A stretch of 64,000 bases of DNA, from assembly GCF_002217755.1 (NCBI RefSeq), contig NZ_BCFL01000017.1:276442-340441 (forward strand). Direction: 5' to 3'. The translations under genes and the position numbers were made by a program. Each line of letters opens with the position of its first letter. Within the stretch, counting starts at the first letter, position 1. The stretch comes from Streptomyces hyaluromycini (GTDB lineage: Bacteria; Actinomycetota; Actinomycetes; Streptomycetales; Streptomycetaceae). This document shows, one piece after another, positions 24,889 to 32,820 of this stretch. Under the pieces are notes generated by a model. It was not told the DNA's origin. It worked only from the letters and a program-made list of their open reading frames with translations, and did not search any database.

Positions 24889-25729
24889 GGGACCTCGCCG
24901 TCCACAGCTCCGGGAACACGTTCTTGCGGGCGCGCTTCTCCAGCCAGGCGACCCCGGCCGAGCCGCCGGTGCCGGTCTTGGCGCCCATCGCGCGGCGGGT
25001 GGCGACCAGGTGGTCGTTGCGCCAGCGCCAGACGAGCTCGGCGACGTCGGTCAGCGCCTCGCCGAGCCGGGCGAGCTCGCCGTCGCCGTCGCCTTCGGCG
25101 GAGTAGACGGCGGTCCAGGCGGCCTCGACGGCGTCGGAAGGTGCATAGGGCAGTGATATGTCACGTTCCACCAGCACCGCGTCCGGGATCGGATACCCCC
25201 GCCGCCCCAGCACCCGCACCACCTCGTCGTACAGACTCGGCTCGTGCAGCGCCTTCTCCAGTTCCGCGTGGACGCGGGGCGCGCCGCGGTGCGGGACGAG
25301 CATGGACGCGGACTTCTCGCCGAGCAGGAACTCCATCCGCCGGTACATCGCCGACTGGAAGCCGGAGCCCTCGCCGAGGGCGGAACGGTAGGAGTTGAAC
25401 TGCGCCGGGGTGAGCTGGCCGAGCGGCTTCCAGGAGGCGTTCAGCGCCTCCAGCTCGCGGGTGGAACGCTTCAGCGCGGCGATCGCGGTGGGGAGGTCGT
25501 CACCGCGCAGCGCCGCCGCCGCAGTCTCCCACTCGTGGACGATGACGGTGAACCACAGCTCCATCACCTGGGTGGTGACCAGGAAGACCATCTCTCCGGG
25601 ATCGTCGGAGAGGGTGTGCTGGAGGTGGGTGAGCACGTCGGCCCTGACGTAGTCCTCGTAGGGGGTCGTGCCGGCGAAGTCGAGATGCGGGGTCTCGGGC
25701 TCGTTCGATTCAAGAGCCTCTTGGGACAT
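24881..25729 (-). CDS. kynA: Tryptophan 2,3-dioxygenase
   Basis: 282 residues from the ATG at 25727-25729, with AGGAG 8 bases upstream; the longer frame to 25834 has no support. It is the heme enzyme that opens the indole ring of L-tryptophan. Visible family elements are YEDYVRADVLTHLQ, EMVFLVTTQVMELWF, GFQSAMYRRMEFLLG and the heme-His segment WRWRNDHLVATRRAMG, followed by the GTGGSAG loop. It is the first gene of the kyn operon. Confidence 0.96.
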   Translation of the reverse strand: MSQEALESNEPETPHLDFAGTTPYEDYVRADVLTHLQHTLSDDPGEMVFLVTTQVMELWFTVIVHEWETAAAALRGDDLPTAIAALKRSTRELEALNASWKPLGQLTPAQFNSYRSALGEGSGFQSAMYRRMEFLLGEKSASMLVPHRGAPRVHAELEKALHEPSLYDEVVRVLGRRGYPIPDAVLVERDISLPYAPSDAVEAAWTAVYSAEGDGDGELARLGEALTDVAELVWRWRNDHLVATRRAMGAKTGTGGSAGVAWLEKRARKNVFPELWTARSHV

Positions 25730-25804
25730 CGCTGTCTCCTGTAGTACTCCGGGTAGCGGTCCGCCCCTGCCGATGCCGACACGGGGGCCCCGGTCCCCAC
25801 CAGC

Positions 25805-25834
25805 ATCTTCCGCAACGTAACCCGGATACTGCAA
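25805..25834 (-). promoter_or_regulatory. Possible kyn operon promoter
   Basis: On the - strand TTGCAG (-35, 25829-25834) and GAAGAT (-10, 25805-25810) are spaced by 18 bases, about 75 bases upstream of kynA. TACTCCGGGTA lies close to the kynA start (25745-25755 on the + strand). It resembles part of the shared 18-bp motif but is not identical. Confidence 0.3.
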
Positions 25835-25876
25835 GACCCGCCTGTCGGGAGCCGCCGTCCGGCGGTCCCGCCCCGC

Positions 25877-27052
25877 TCAGCCGCGGACCGTCCGCCCCCG
25901 GTACAGCCGCCCGGACACCCCCTCGAACTCCAGGTCGAGGCCGAGTCCGTCGCGTTCCGCGTGCAGGTGCAGGTGGGGCTCGGTGCTGTTGCCGCTGTTG
26001 CCGACCTCGCCGAGGACCTGTCCCGCCCGGACCGTGTCCCCCTCGGCCACCGTCACCGAGCCGGGGCGCAGATGGGCGAGCTTCACGATCTCCCGGCCGG
26101 TGTCGAGGAACACGTGGTTGCCGTACAGCGGCTGGTAGCGGATCTCCCCCGGCCGCTGGTCGGCGACCCCGTCGGCCGCGGAGACCACCCTGCCGTCGCA
26201 GGGGGAACGGACCGGGCGCCCGTAGGCGGCGTACGCGGTCAGCTCGCGGCCGGGCCGGGTACGGGTGCCGTACCGGCCGAGCGCCACCAGGTCGAGGGCG
26301 GCGCGCTGCTCGGGCACCGGGGCGTGGTGGTTCACCGCCGGGCCGCCGCCCTGTACGACGTACCAGGCGCCCTCCAGCGGGAACCGCAGCGGCCGGGACA
26401 GCCTGCCCCGCCGGCGGTGCAGCCGGGCGGCGGTGACCAGCCAGCCGGCCGCCGCGAGAAGGACGAACCCGACGGCGAGACCGAACCGGCCGTCTCCGGC
26501 CGGCAGCCCCGGCAGCCGCCACGCCGAGGCGAGGGCGGCGACTGCGCCCGCCTCGACCGCGCGCCGGAGCGGACGCGGTTGCAGCGCCGGTGCGCCGCAG
26601 CCCTCGACGACCACGTAGAACGCGGCGAGGGTGGCCAGGTCCGCGGTCCAGGCGGTGCGGTCGCCGGCCGTCCAGAGGATCAGGACGTTCCAGACTGCGA
26701 CCAGGACCAGGCAGACCGACCAGGCGAGGTGGGCGGGCAGCCGGCGCCTGGGCGGTGTGTAGGGGGCGCCCTCGATGCGCAGTCCGGTGAGTTCGCCGTC
26801 GGGGGCCACCTGGGCCCAGGCCCGCACCCGGCCCGTGCTGCCGGACACGATCAGCCCGTCCGGACCGTCCGTCACGGTGCCGAACCCGCCGATCCGGGCG
26901 GCCGTGGCGTGCACGATCCGCTCCAGCGTCGCCATCCCGACCGCTTCCGTCACCCGCGGGGCGAGCCGCGGCCACTGCTCCGGGTCCGCGGTCAGGAACC
27001 GGGCCAGGACGTGGGCCTCCGGCGGCTGACCGCCGGGAATCGGATCAGGCAC
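25877..27052 (-). CDS. Membrane-anchored M23-family peptidase-like protein
   Basis: 391 residues. Residues 1-100 form a soluble N-terminal domain, about 105-215 hold four membrane helices, and the C-terminal part is a LytM/peptidase M23 domain. The zinc site is visible as NHHAPVPEQRAALDL and the HxH in EPHLHLHAERDG; TGREIVKLAHLRPGSV is also typical. Such enzymes cut peptidoglycan cross-bridges or regulate other hydrolases, and the cytoplasmic versus outside placement is not certain. It stands alone next to the kyn operon. Confidence 0.82.
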   Translation of the reverse strand: MPDPIPGGQPPEAHVLARFLTADPEQWPRLAPRVTEAVGMATLERIVHATAARIGGFGTVTDGPDGLIVSGSTGRVRAWAQVAPDGELTGLRIEGAPYTPPRRRLPAHLAWSVCLVLVAVWNVLILWTAGDRTAWTADLATLAAFYVVVEGCGAPALQPRPLRRAVEAGAVAALASAWRLPGLPAGDGRFGLAVGFVLLAAAGWLVTAARLHRRRGRLSRPLRFPLEGAWYVVQGGGPAVNHHAPVPEQRAALDLVALGRYGTRTRPGRELTAYAAYGRPVRSPCDGRVVSAADGVADQRPGEIRYQPLYGNHVFLDTGREIVKLAHLRPGSVTVAEGDTVRAGQVLGEVGNSGNSTEPHLHLHAERDGLGLDLEFEGVSGRLYRGRTVRG

Positions 27053-27142
27053 GTGTGCTCCCCCCTGCCGTCACGTACGGGCCGGCGGTCTGGAAGACGG
27101 CGGGGCGCGGGATGAGGTTGCCGGCGGTGGCAGACTGGCGCC

Positions 27143-27562
27143 ATGACGACGCACAAGAACCTGCTCGGTGGTCCGGAGCCGACGTATCTGCCGGAGAACG
27201 AAGAGGCGTACCGCCTGCTGAGCGAGGAGTCGCTGGCTCCCGTCGAGGTCGCGGCGAAGTTCCCGACCTTCTCGCTGGCCTGGGCGCTGCTCGCCGACGA
27301 GGCGTTCGGGCGCGGCGCGGTCGTCGAGTCGTACGCGTACGCGCGCACCGGCTACCACCGTGGGCTGGACGCCCTGCGCCGCGCCGGGTGGAAGGGGCAC
27401 GGGCCGGTGCCCTGGGAGCACCAGGCCAACCAGGGCTTCCTGCGCTGTCTCGCTGCGCTCGGCCGGGCCGCCGGGGAGATCGGTGAGAAGGACGAGTACG
27501 AGCGGTGCCGGCAGTTCCTGAAGGACAGCAGCCCGGAGGCGTACGCCGAGCTGAAGGGGTAG
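27143..27562 (+). CDS. DUF3151 protein
   Basis: 139 residues. It is a conserved actinobacterial protein of unknown function with the family start LLGGPEPTYLPENEEA, then AKFPTFSLAWALLADEAF, ARTGYHRGLDALRRAGWKG and HQANQGFLRCLAALGRAA. It is found near fructose-bisphosphate aldolase in Streptomyces, as here. The helical make-up recalls TPR-like proteins. A repeat-family copy follows the stop. Confidence 0.92.
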   Translation: MTTHKNLLGGPEPTYLPENEEAYRLLSEESLAPVEVAAKFPTFSLAWALLADEAFGRGAVVESYAYARTGYHRGLDALRRAGWKGHGPVPWEHQANQGFLRCLAALGRAAGEIGEKDEYERCRQFLKDSSPEAYAELKG

Positions 27563-27570
27563 GGGCCGGG

Positions 27571-27727
27571 GGGGGACGCTTACCGGCGCTGGCAGGGTGC
27601 CTCCCCCAGAGGGGGGACCCCCAGCGCCCACCCGTGCCGCCCTGCGGCACGCCTGCCCGCAGCTATGTAAGACACGGCTGGGCAGCGCCCCTTTAGGGGC
27701 GCGGGGAACTGCGCGATCAGCCCCCGC
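27571..27727. repeat. Intergenic repeat, copy B, with terminator hairpin
   Basis: It lies between the convergent DUF3151 and MFS genes. Modules in order: CGCTTACCGGCGCTGGCAGG, CCCCCAGAGGGGGG, GCGCCCACCCGTGCCGCCC, CCCGCAGCT, then the hairpin GCGCCCC-ttta-GGGGCGC (27685-27702) and GGGGAACTGCGCGA. It probably terminates transcription from both sides. Confidence 0.7.
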
Positions 27728-29180
27728 CGGCCTGCAGGTCGGGGCGGCGCCCGGCCTCCAGGGGCGGAGCCGTGATGCAGCCGTGGGTGCGGCATTCCGG
27801 GTGGCGGCAGTCCGGGGCCGGGCGGCGCACCAGGGCGAAGGCCAGCGCCGCGCCGACCACCAGGACACCGGCGCAGATCGGCATGGCCCGGTCGAACGCC
27901 GCGTTGAAGGCGGTCGCCGACCGGTACGCCTCCGGGCCCATCCCCGCGAGCAGCGGCAGCGCCGCCACCGCGATCAGGCTGGCGGCGCGGGCCGCCGCGT
28001 TGTTGATGCCGCTGGCGATGCCCGCCCGGGTCGTGTCCACGGAGGCGAGGACGGACGCGGTGAGCGGGGCCACCAGGGTGACCATGCCGAGGCCCTGGAG
28101 CAGGACCGCCGGGAGGACGTCGGTCAGGTAGTTCGCGTGTTCGCCGACGCGCAGCATCAGGAGCATCGCGGCGGCACAGAGCAGCGGGCCCACCGTGAGG
28201 GGGATGCGGGGGCCGATGCGGTCGGCCAGGGCGCCCGAGCGGGCGGAGAACAGCAGCATCAGGGCCGTCGTCGGCAGCAGCGCCGTGCCCGCGGCCAGCG
28301 CCGAGTACCCCGCCACCACCTGGAGTTGGAGGGCGGTGAGGAAGAAGTAGCCGCCGAAGGCGCCGTACACGCACAGGGTGACGACGTTGAGCGCCGTGAA
28401 CTGGCGGGACGCGAACATGTCCAGCGGGAGCATCGGGTCCTGGCGGCGCTTCTCGACGTACACGAAGGCCACGCCGGCCGCGACGCCCGCCACGGCCAGC
28501 AGGGACGCGGTACCGGCCTCGATCAGGGCGTAGGTGACCAGGCCCAGGGCCAGGGCGCCCAGCACCGCGCCGAGGACGTCGAAGCGGCCGTGGGCGCGGC
28601 CGTCGGCGGACTCGGGGACGTGGCGCAGGGCGATGGGGACGCAGAGCAGGGCCAGCGGGACGTTGAGCAGGAAGACCCAGCGCCAGCCGGGGCCGTCCAC
28701 CAGCCAGCCGCCGAGGAAGGGCCCCACGGCCGCGCCGATGCCGCCGAAGCCGGACCACAGGCCGACCGCGCGGGCCCGGTCGTCGGGGTGGAAGGAGGCC
28801 TGGATGAGGGCGAGGGAGCCGGGAGTGAGGAGGGCGCCGCCGATGCCCTGGAGGGCGCGGGCGGCGATCAGGATCGCGTCGGTCGGGGCGAGACCGCACA
28901 TCAGGGACGCGGCGGCGAACCAGACGACGCCCAGCACGAAGATCTTCCGGCGGCCGTAGTGGTCGCCGAGCGAGCCGCCGAGCAGGATCAGGCCGGCCAG
29001 CGTCAGCATGTAGGCGTTGATCGTCCACTGGAGCGCGGACAGACTCGCGTTCAGGTCGTCGCCGATGCGGGGCAGCGCCACGTTGACGACCGTGGAGTCC
29101 AGCAGCGCCATGCTGGAGCCGAGCACCGTGGTGAGCAGGATCCACTTGCCCTGGGCTGAGGCGATCCGGACGTCGGGCAT
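27717..29180 (-). CDS. MFS drug exporter, DHA2 (14-helix) type
   Basis: 487 residues, 14 predicted helices. Family motifs: LDSTVVNVALPRIGDDL in helix 1 (motif D1), GGSLGDHYGRRKIF (motif A), and GSLALIQASFHPDDRARAVGLWSGFGGIG (motif C region). Proteins of this EmrB/QacA class export antibiotics or dyes with proton antiport. The Cys/His-rich C-terminal tail (DCRHPECRTHGCIT) is unusual and could bind a metal. No regulator is adjacent. Confidence 0.9.
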   Translation of the reverse strand: MPDVRIASAQGKWILLTTVLGSSMALLDSTVVNVALPRIGDDLNASLSALQWTINAYMLTLAGLILLGGSLGDHYGRRKIFVLGVVWFAAASLMCGLAPTDAILIAARALQGIGGALLTPGSLALIQASFHPDDRARAVGLWSGFGGIGAAVGPFLGGWLVDGPGWRWVFLLNVPLALLCVPIALRHVPESADGRAHGRFDVLGAVLGALALGLVTYALIEAGTASLLAVAGVAAGVAFVYVEKRRQDPMLPLDMFASRQFTALNVVTLCVYGAFGGYFFLTALQLQVVAGYSALAAGTALLPTTALMLLFSARSGALADRIGPRIPLTVGPLLCAAAMLLMLRVGEHANYLTDVLPAVLLQGLGMVTLVAPLTASVLASVDTTRAGIASGINNAAARAASLIAVAALPLLAGMGPEAYRSATAFNAAFDRAMPICAGVLVVGAALAFALVRRPAPDCRHPECRTHGCITAPPLEAGRRPDLQAGGG

Positions 29181-29247
29181 GGTTCCAGGTATACAGCGGA
29201 CCCGGCGCCGTAGACAGACGAACGCCGGGTCCTGACCGTAATGCGGC

Positions 29248-30270
29248 TTACTTGATCTTGTTACCCGCCGAGCGCAGGTTCTGCGTGGCCTCGACGACGC
29301 GCGCGGCCATGCCGGCCTCGGCCAGCTTGCCCCAGGTGCGCGGGTCGTAGGTCTTCTTGGAGCCGACCTCGCCGTCGACCTTCAGGACGCCGTCGTAGTT
29401 CCTGAACATGTGGTCGGCGACCGGACGGGTGAAGGCGTACTGGGTGTCCGTGTCGAGGTTCATCTTCACGACGCCGTTCTCCAGCGCGGTGCGGATCTCC
29501 TGCTCGGTGGAGCCGGAGCCGCCGTGGAAGACGAAGTCGAACGGCGACTGCTTGCCGAACTTGGCGGCGACGCCGTCGCTCAGCTCCTTCAGCAGGTCGG
29601 GGCGGAGCACGACGTTGCCCGGCTTGTACACGCCGTGCACGTTGCCGAAGGAGGCGGCGAGCAGGTAGCGGCCCTTCTCACCGAGGCCGAGCGCCTCGGC
29701 GGTACGGATCGCGTCGTCGACCGTGGTGTAGAGCGAGTCGTTGATCTCGTGGGAGACGCCGTCCTCCTCGCCACCGGTCGGGGTGATCTCGACCTCGAGG
29801 ATGATGTTGGCGCGGCGGGCCTGCTCCAGGAGCTCCTGCGCGATGGCGAGGTTGTCGGCGAGGGTCTCGGCGGAGCCGTCCCACATGTGCGACTGGAAGA
29901 GCGGGTTACGGCCGTTCTTCACGCGCTCCTCGGAGATCGCGAGCAGCGGACGCACGTACCCGTCGAGCTTGTCCTTCGGGCAGTGGTCCGTGTGCAGCGC
30001 GATGTTGACCGGGTACTTCTCGGCGACGATGTGCGCGAACTCGGCGAGCGCCACCGAGCCGGTGACCATGTCCTTCTTGTACTGGCCGCCCAGGAACTCG
30101 GCACCACCCGTGGAGATCTGGACGATGCCGTCGCTCTCCGCCTCCGCGAAGCCGCGCAGCGCCGCGTGCAGGGTCTGGGTCGAGGTGACGTTGATGGCCG
30201 GGTAGGCGAACTTGCCTGCCTTCGCCCGGTCGAGCATCTCGTTATAGACCTCGGGGGTTGCGATGGGCAT
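29248..30270 (-). CDS. fba: Fructose-bisphosphate aldolase, class II
   Basis: 340 residues. This zinc enzyme interconverts fructose-1,6-bisphosphate with glyceraldehyde-3-phosphate and dihydroxyacetone phosphate. Zinc ligands and neighbours: IALHTDHCPKDKLDG near residue 95, the second His region in SFGNVHGVYKPGN, and FHGGSGSTEQEI with the third His. Full length with start site AAGGAG. It is a core glycolytic gene. Confidence 0.97.
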   Translation of the reverse strand: MPIATPEVYNEMLDRAKAGKFAYPAINVTSTQTLHAALRGFAEAESDGIVQISTGGAEFLGGQYKKDMVTGSVALAEFAHIVAEKYPVNIALHTDHCPKDKLDGYVRPLLAISEERVKNGRNPLFQSHMWDGSAETLADNLAIAQELLEQARRANIILEVEITPTGGEEDGVSHEINDSLYTTVDDAIRTAEALGLGEKGRYLLAASFGNVHGVYKPGNVVLRPDLLKELSDGVAAKFGKQSPFDFVFHGGSGSTEQEIRTALENGVVKMNLDTDTQYAFTRPVADHMFRNYDGVLKVDGEVGSKKTYDPRTWGKLAEAGMAARVVEATQNLRSAGNKIK

Positions 30271-30443
30271 GTGTCCGCTCCTTGAGTGTGCGGGTCGGCG
30301 TACTGCTGTTTTCTTACGGCCCTGACCTAGACCTTGGGGGCGACGTCATCGTCGTCCACATCTTTCCAGACATGAACCGATGCTCCACGCGTCGGTCACG
30401 TCCGCGTCAGTCCCGGTCGTCAATCCCAGTCGTCGACCGCGGG

Positions 30444-30992
30444 TCAGTCCAGACCCAGTTCGTCCTTCGAGAAGGCGAACAGGTACGGCACGTCCGCCTG
30501 CTCGGCGATCGCCTCGGCCGCCCCGGTCGCCCGGTCCACGATGGTGGCGACGGCGACGACCTCCGCGCCGGCCTCGCGCAGGGCCTCCACGGCGGTCAGC
30601 ACGGAGCCGCCGGTGGTGGAGGTGTCCTCGACGGCCAGCACGCGGCGGCCCTTGACCTCGGCGCCCTCGATACGGCGCTGCAGGCCGTGCGCCTTGCCCG
30701 CCTTGCGGACCACGAAGGCGTCCAGCGTCTTCCCGCGCGCATGGGAGGCGTGCAGCATGGCCGTGGCCACCGGGTCCGCGCCCAGGGTGAGCCCGCCGAC
30801 GGCCTCGAAGTCGAGCTCGGCGGTCAGGTCGAGCATGACCTGACCGACCAGCGGCGCGGCCTCGCCGTCCAGGGTGATCCGGCGAAGGTCGATGTAGTAG
30901 TCGGCTTCCTTGCCCGACGACAGGGTCACCTTGCCGTGCACCACGGCCTTGTCCTTGATCTGTTGCAGCAGCTCAGCGCGTACGTCCGTCAT
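30444..30992 (-). CDS. pyrE: Orotate phosphoribosyltransferase
   Basis: 182 residues. It transfers phosphoribose from PRPP to orotate in pyrimidine synthesis. The PRPP motif VLAVEDTSTTGGSVLTAVEA is at about 117-136, and SSGKEADYYIDLRR near residue 24 is the conserved start. It lies 173 bases before fba, in the same direction and after the aldose epimerase gene; other pyrimidine genes are elsewhere. Confidence 0.96.
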   Translation of the reverse strand: MTDVRAELLQQIKDKAVVHGKVTLSSGKEADYYIDLRRITLDGEAAPLVGQVMLDLTAELDFEAVGGLTLGADPVATAMLHASHARGKTLDAFVVRKAGKAHGLQRRIEGAEVKGRRVLAVEDTSTTGGSVLTAVEALREAGAEVVAVATIVDRATGAAEAIAEQADVPYLFAFSKDELGLD

Positions 30993-31002
30993 GCCGACCA
31001 GC

Positions 31003-31791
31003 TTAGAGGCGCGTCCAGGTCCAGGTGGTCGTGGCTTCCAGCGGCTCCAGCGGGGTGACGAGCCTCGGGAGGGTGTTCAGCCCGTTCGGCGGGCCGGTCT
31101 GCGGCTCCACGCACACCGCCGCCTCCTGCTCGTCGTAGACCACGACCCACTGCTCGCGGCTGGCGACCTTCAGCTCCAGCTGTCCCGGCCAGGTGAGGGT
31201 GACGTCGACTCCGTCGGGCATGCCGAAACAGTCGTCCCAGGGGCCCGGCTTCGGGTCGATGCGGTTGCCGGTGGGCAGGTGGTCCTCGCCGCGCTCCTCC
31301 TGCCAGGCGGGGGTGAAGCCGACCTGGGCGTCCTGGCCGCCGAGGTTCCGGTTGAACCAGGGGTGCCAGCCGATCTGCGCCGGGAAGGAGTCGTCGTACG
31401 TCTCCACGGCCATCGTCAGCGTCAGCGAGTCCTCGGCGAGCTGCACGACGTGGGTGACGCGGGCGGGGTGCGGCCAGGGGGCGCCGAGGTCGCAGGTGAT
31501 CACGGCCTCGTCCGCCGAGACCCGCGCGGTGCGCCAGGCGCCGTCGCGGGCGGTGCCGTGGATGGCGTGCGGCGGGGAGTTGAGGGGCATCTGGACGGTG
31601 GTGGCGCCGTCGCGGAAACGGCCGTCCCGGATCCGGCCGCACCACGGCACCATCGGGAAGCAGCCGAAGCGGTCGCCCTGGCGGAGGAGTTCGAGGGAGC
31701 CGACTTCGAGGCCGGCGATCCGGCCGCCGTTGCCGGGGTGCAGGTGGAGGGTGGCGTCGCCTGCGGTCAGCGTGATGTCTTCGTTACTCAC
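31003..31791 (-). CDS. Aldose 1-epimerase-family protein
   Basis: 262 residues with the galactose-mutarotase-like beta-sandwich pattern: GGRIAGLEV, FPMVPWCGRIRDGRF, HAIHGTARDGAWR with the substrate His, and IGWHPWFNRNL with the catalytic His. Such proteins interconvert anomers of hexoses or their phosphates. It is 10 bases upstream of pyrE and probably co-transcribed. Confidence 0.88.
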   Translation of the reverse strand: MSNEDITLTAGDATLHLHPGNGGRIAGLEVGSLELLRQGDRFGCFPMVPWCGRIRDGRFRDGATTVQMPLNSPPHAIHGTARDGAWRTARVSADEAVITCDLGAPWPHPARVTHVVQLAEDSLTLTMAVETYDDSFPAQIGWHPWFNRNLGGQDAQVGFTPAWQEERGEDHLPTGNRIDPKPGPWDDCFGMPDGVDVTLTWPGQLELKVASREQWVVVYDEQEAAVCVEPQTGPPNGLNTLPRLVTPLEPLEATTTWTWTRL

Positions 31792-31829
31792 GGGATGACA
31801 GTACTGGGGGGAGCCCTTGTGATTCGGGT

Positions 31830-31980
31830 GCGGGTGGGTGGGGGCTGGTCGCGCAGTTCCCCGCGCCCCTTACGGGGCGCTGCACTCACGCCAGCTACAT
31901 AGGGCACGGGTGGGCGCTGGGGGTCCCCCCTCTGGGGGAGGCACCCTGCCGGCGCCGGTGAGCGAAACCCCTCCGGGAGA
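31830..31980. repeat. Intergenic repeat, copy C, with terminator hairpin
   Basis: Contains CGCGCAGTTCCCCGCGCCCC with the hairpin GCGCCCC-ttac-GGGGCGC (31863-31880), then GGGTGGGCGCTGGGGGTCCC and CCTGCCGGCGCCGGTGAGCG. It is the reverse orientation of copy B modules. It lies after the stop of the SRPBCC gene and before the epimerase. Confidence 0.7.
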
Positions 31981-31982
31981 CG

Positions 31983-32735
31983 TCAACGCCGTCGTCGCAG
32001 CGCCCTCGTCACCACGATCGCCGATGCCAGTGCCAGGGCCGCCGCCGGGGCGGCCCAGCGCAGGGCCGAAGCCCCCGCCACCGTCTGCGGCGCAGGGACC
32101 GGTGCGTACCGCCCCCTCGGCGGCGCGTGGTCCACCTCCTCCGCGCTGCGGCCGATCATCGTCCGGCGCGCGTGCGCCGCCTCGGCGAAGATCTCGGGAA
32201 GCGGCTCCACCACCGGCTCCACCACCGGCTCCTCCACGGGTTCCGTCACCCGTTCGGGCGCCGGCGGGACCTCCGTCTCGTAGACCGAGGCCGGTGCGTC
32301 GGGAGCCGTCGGCTCCACCGCCTCGCCCAGCGCCTCCGCGAAGCGGCTCAGCAGCCTTGTCGCCGCCGACTCCACCGCCTCCGCCGGCAGCTCCGCGACC
32401 CGCCCGTCGGCGGAGGCCGTGCCGGTCACCGTGACCGCGCAGCCCCCGTCCCTGTCCGCGAGGCGGAACGTGAGCGCCAGCTTCACCGTGCCGGTGCCGC
32501 GGGCCTCGGTGGCGTCACCGTCGAGCGCGTACGAACCGTCGTCGTGGGCGCTGACGCGCAGGGAGCCCCGGTAGGTGATCGAGTGGCTGCCGATCCGGAC
32601 CTTGAGGCGGCCGGTGCCGGGCGCGGCGCCCGCGTCCTGCTGGAGGCCGGGGACCGCCCGGGCGACCCGCGCGGGGTCGGCCAGCGCCTCCCTGAGCCGC
32701 GAGGCCGGGGCCGGGACGTACACCTGGTGCTCCAT
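31983..32735 (-). CDS. SRPBCC-family protein with C-terminal membrane anchor (CoxG-like)
   Basis: 250 residues from the ATG at 32733-32735. Residues 1-150 are a START/SRPBCC fold of the CoxG type (MEHQVYVPAPASRLREALAD, VKLALTFRL, AAVTGTA-like VTVTGTASADG, ATRLLSRFAEALGE). A Pro/Glu/Val linker (about 155-190) and a C-terminal helix (APAAALALASAIVVTRAL) follow. CoxG-like proteins help recruit CO dehydrogenase, but no cox genes are here, so only lipid or ligand binding at the membrane can be suggested. Confidence 0.82.
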   Translation of the reverse strand: MEHQVYVPAPASRLREALADPARVARAVPGLQQDAGAAPGTGRLKVRIGSHSITYRGSLRVSAHDDGSYALDGDATEARGTGTVKLALTFRLADRDGGCAVTVTGTASADGRVAELPAEAVESAATRLLSRFAEALGEAVEPTAPDAPASVYETEVPPAPERVTEPVEEPVVEPVVEPLPEIFAEAAHARRTMIGRSAEEVDHAPPRGRYAPVPAPQTVAGASALRWAAPAAALALASAIVVTRALRRRR

Positions 32736-32820
32736 GGCGACTGAGCCTACCCACGAGTCGGTCCGGCACACCCTCCCCGACGCACGGCACGCTGCGAGCC
32801 TCCTTGACGGCCGGGTCCGC

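Noticed and set aside
27597..29159. 520-codon + strand frame opposite the MFS exporter
   Set aside because: No protein-like motifs, and the exporter has clear family motifs.
30281..30287. CTTGAGT just upstream of fba, a HAIR half-site
   Set aside because: No ACTCAAG partner 7 bases away, so not an HspR operator.
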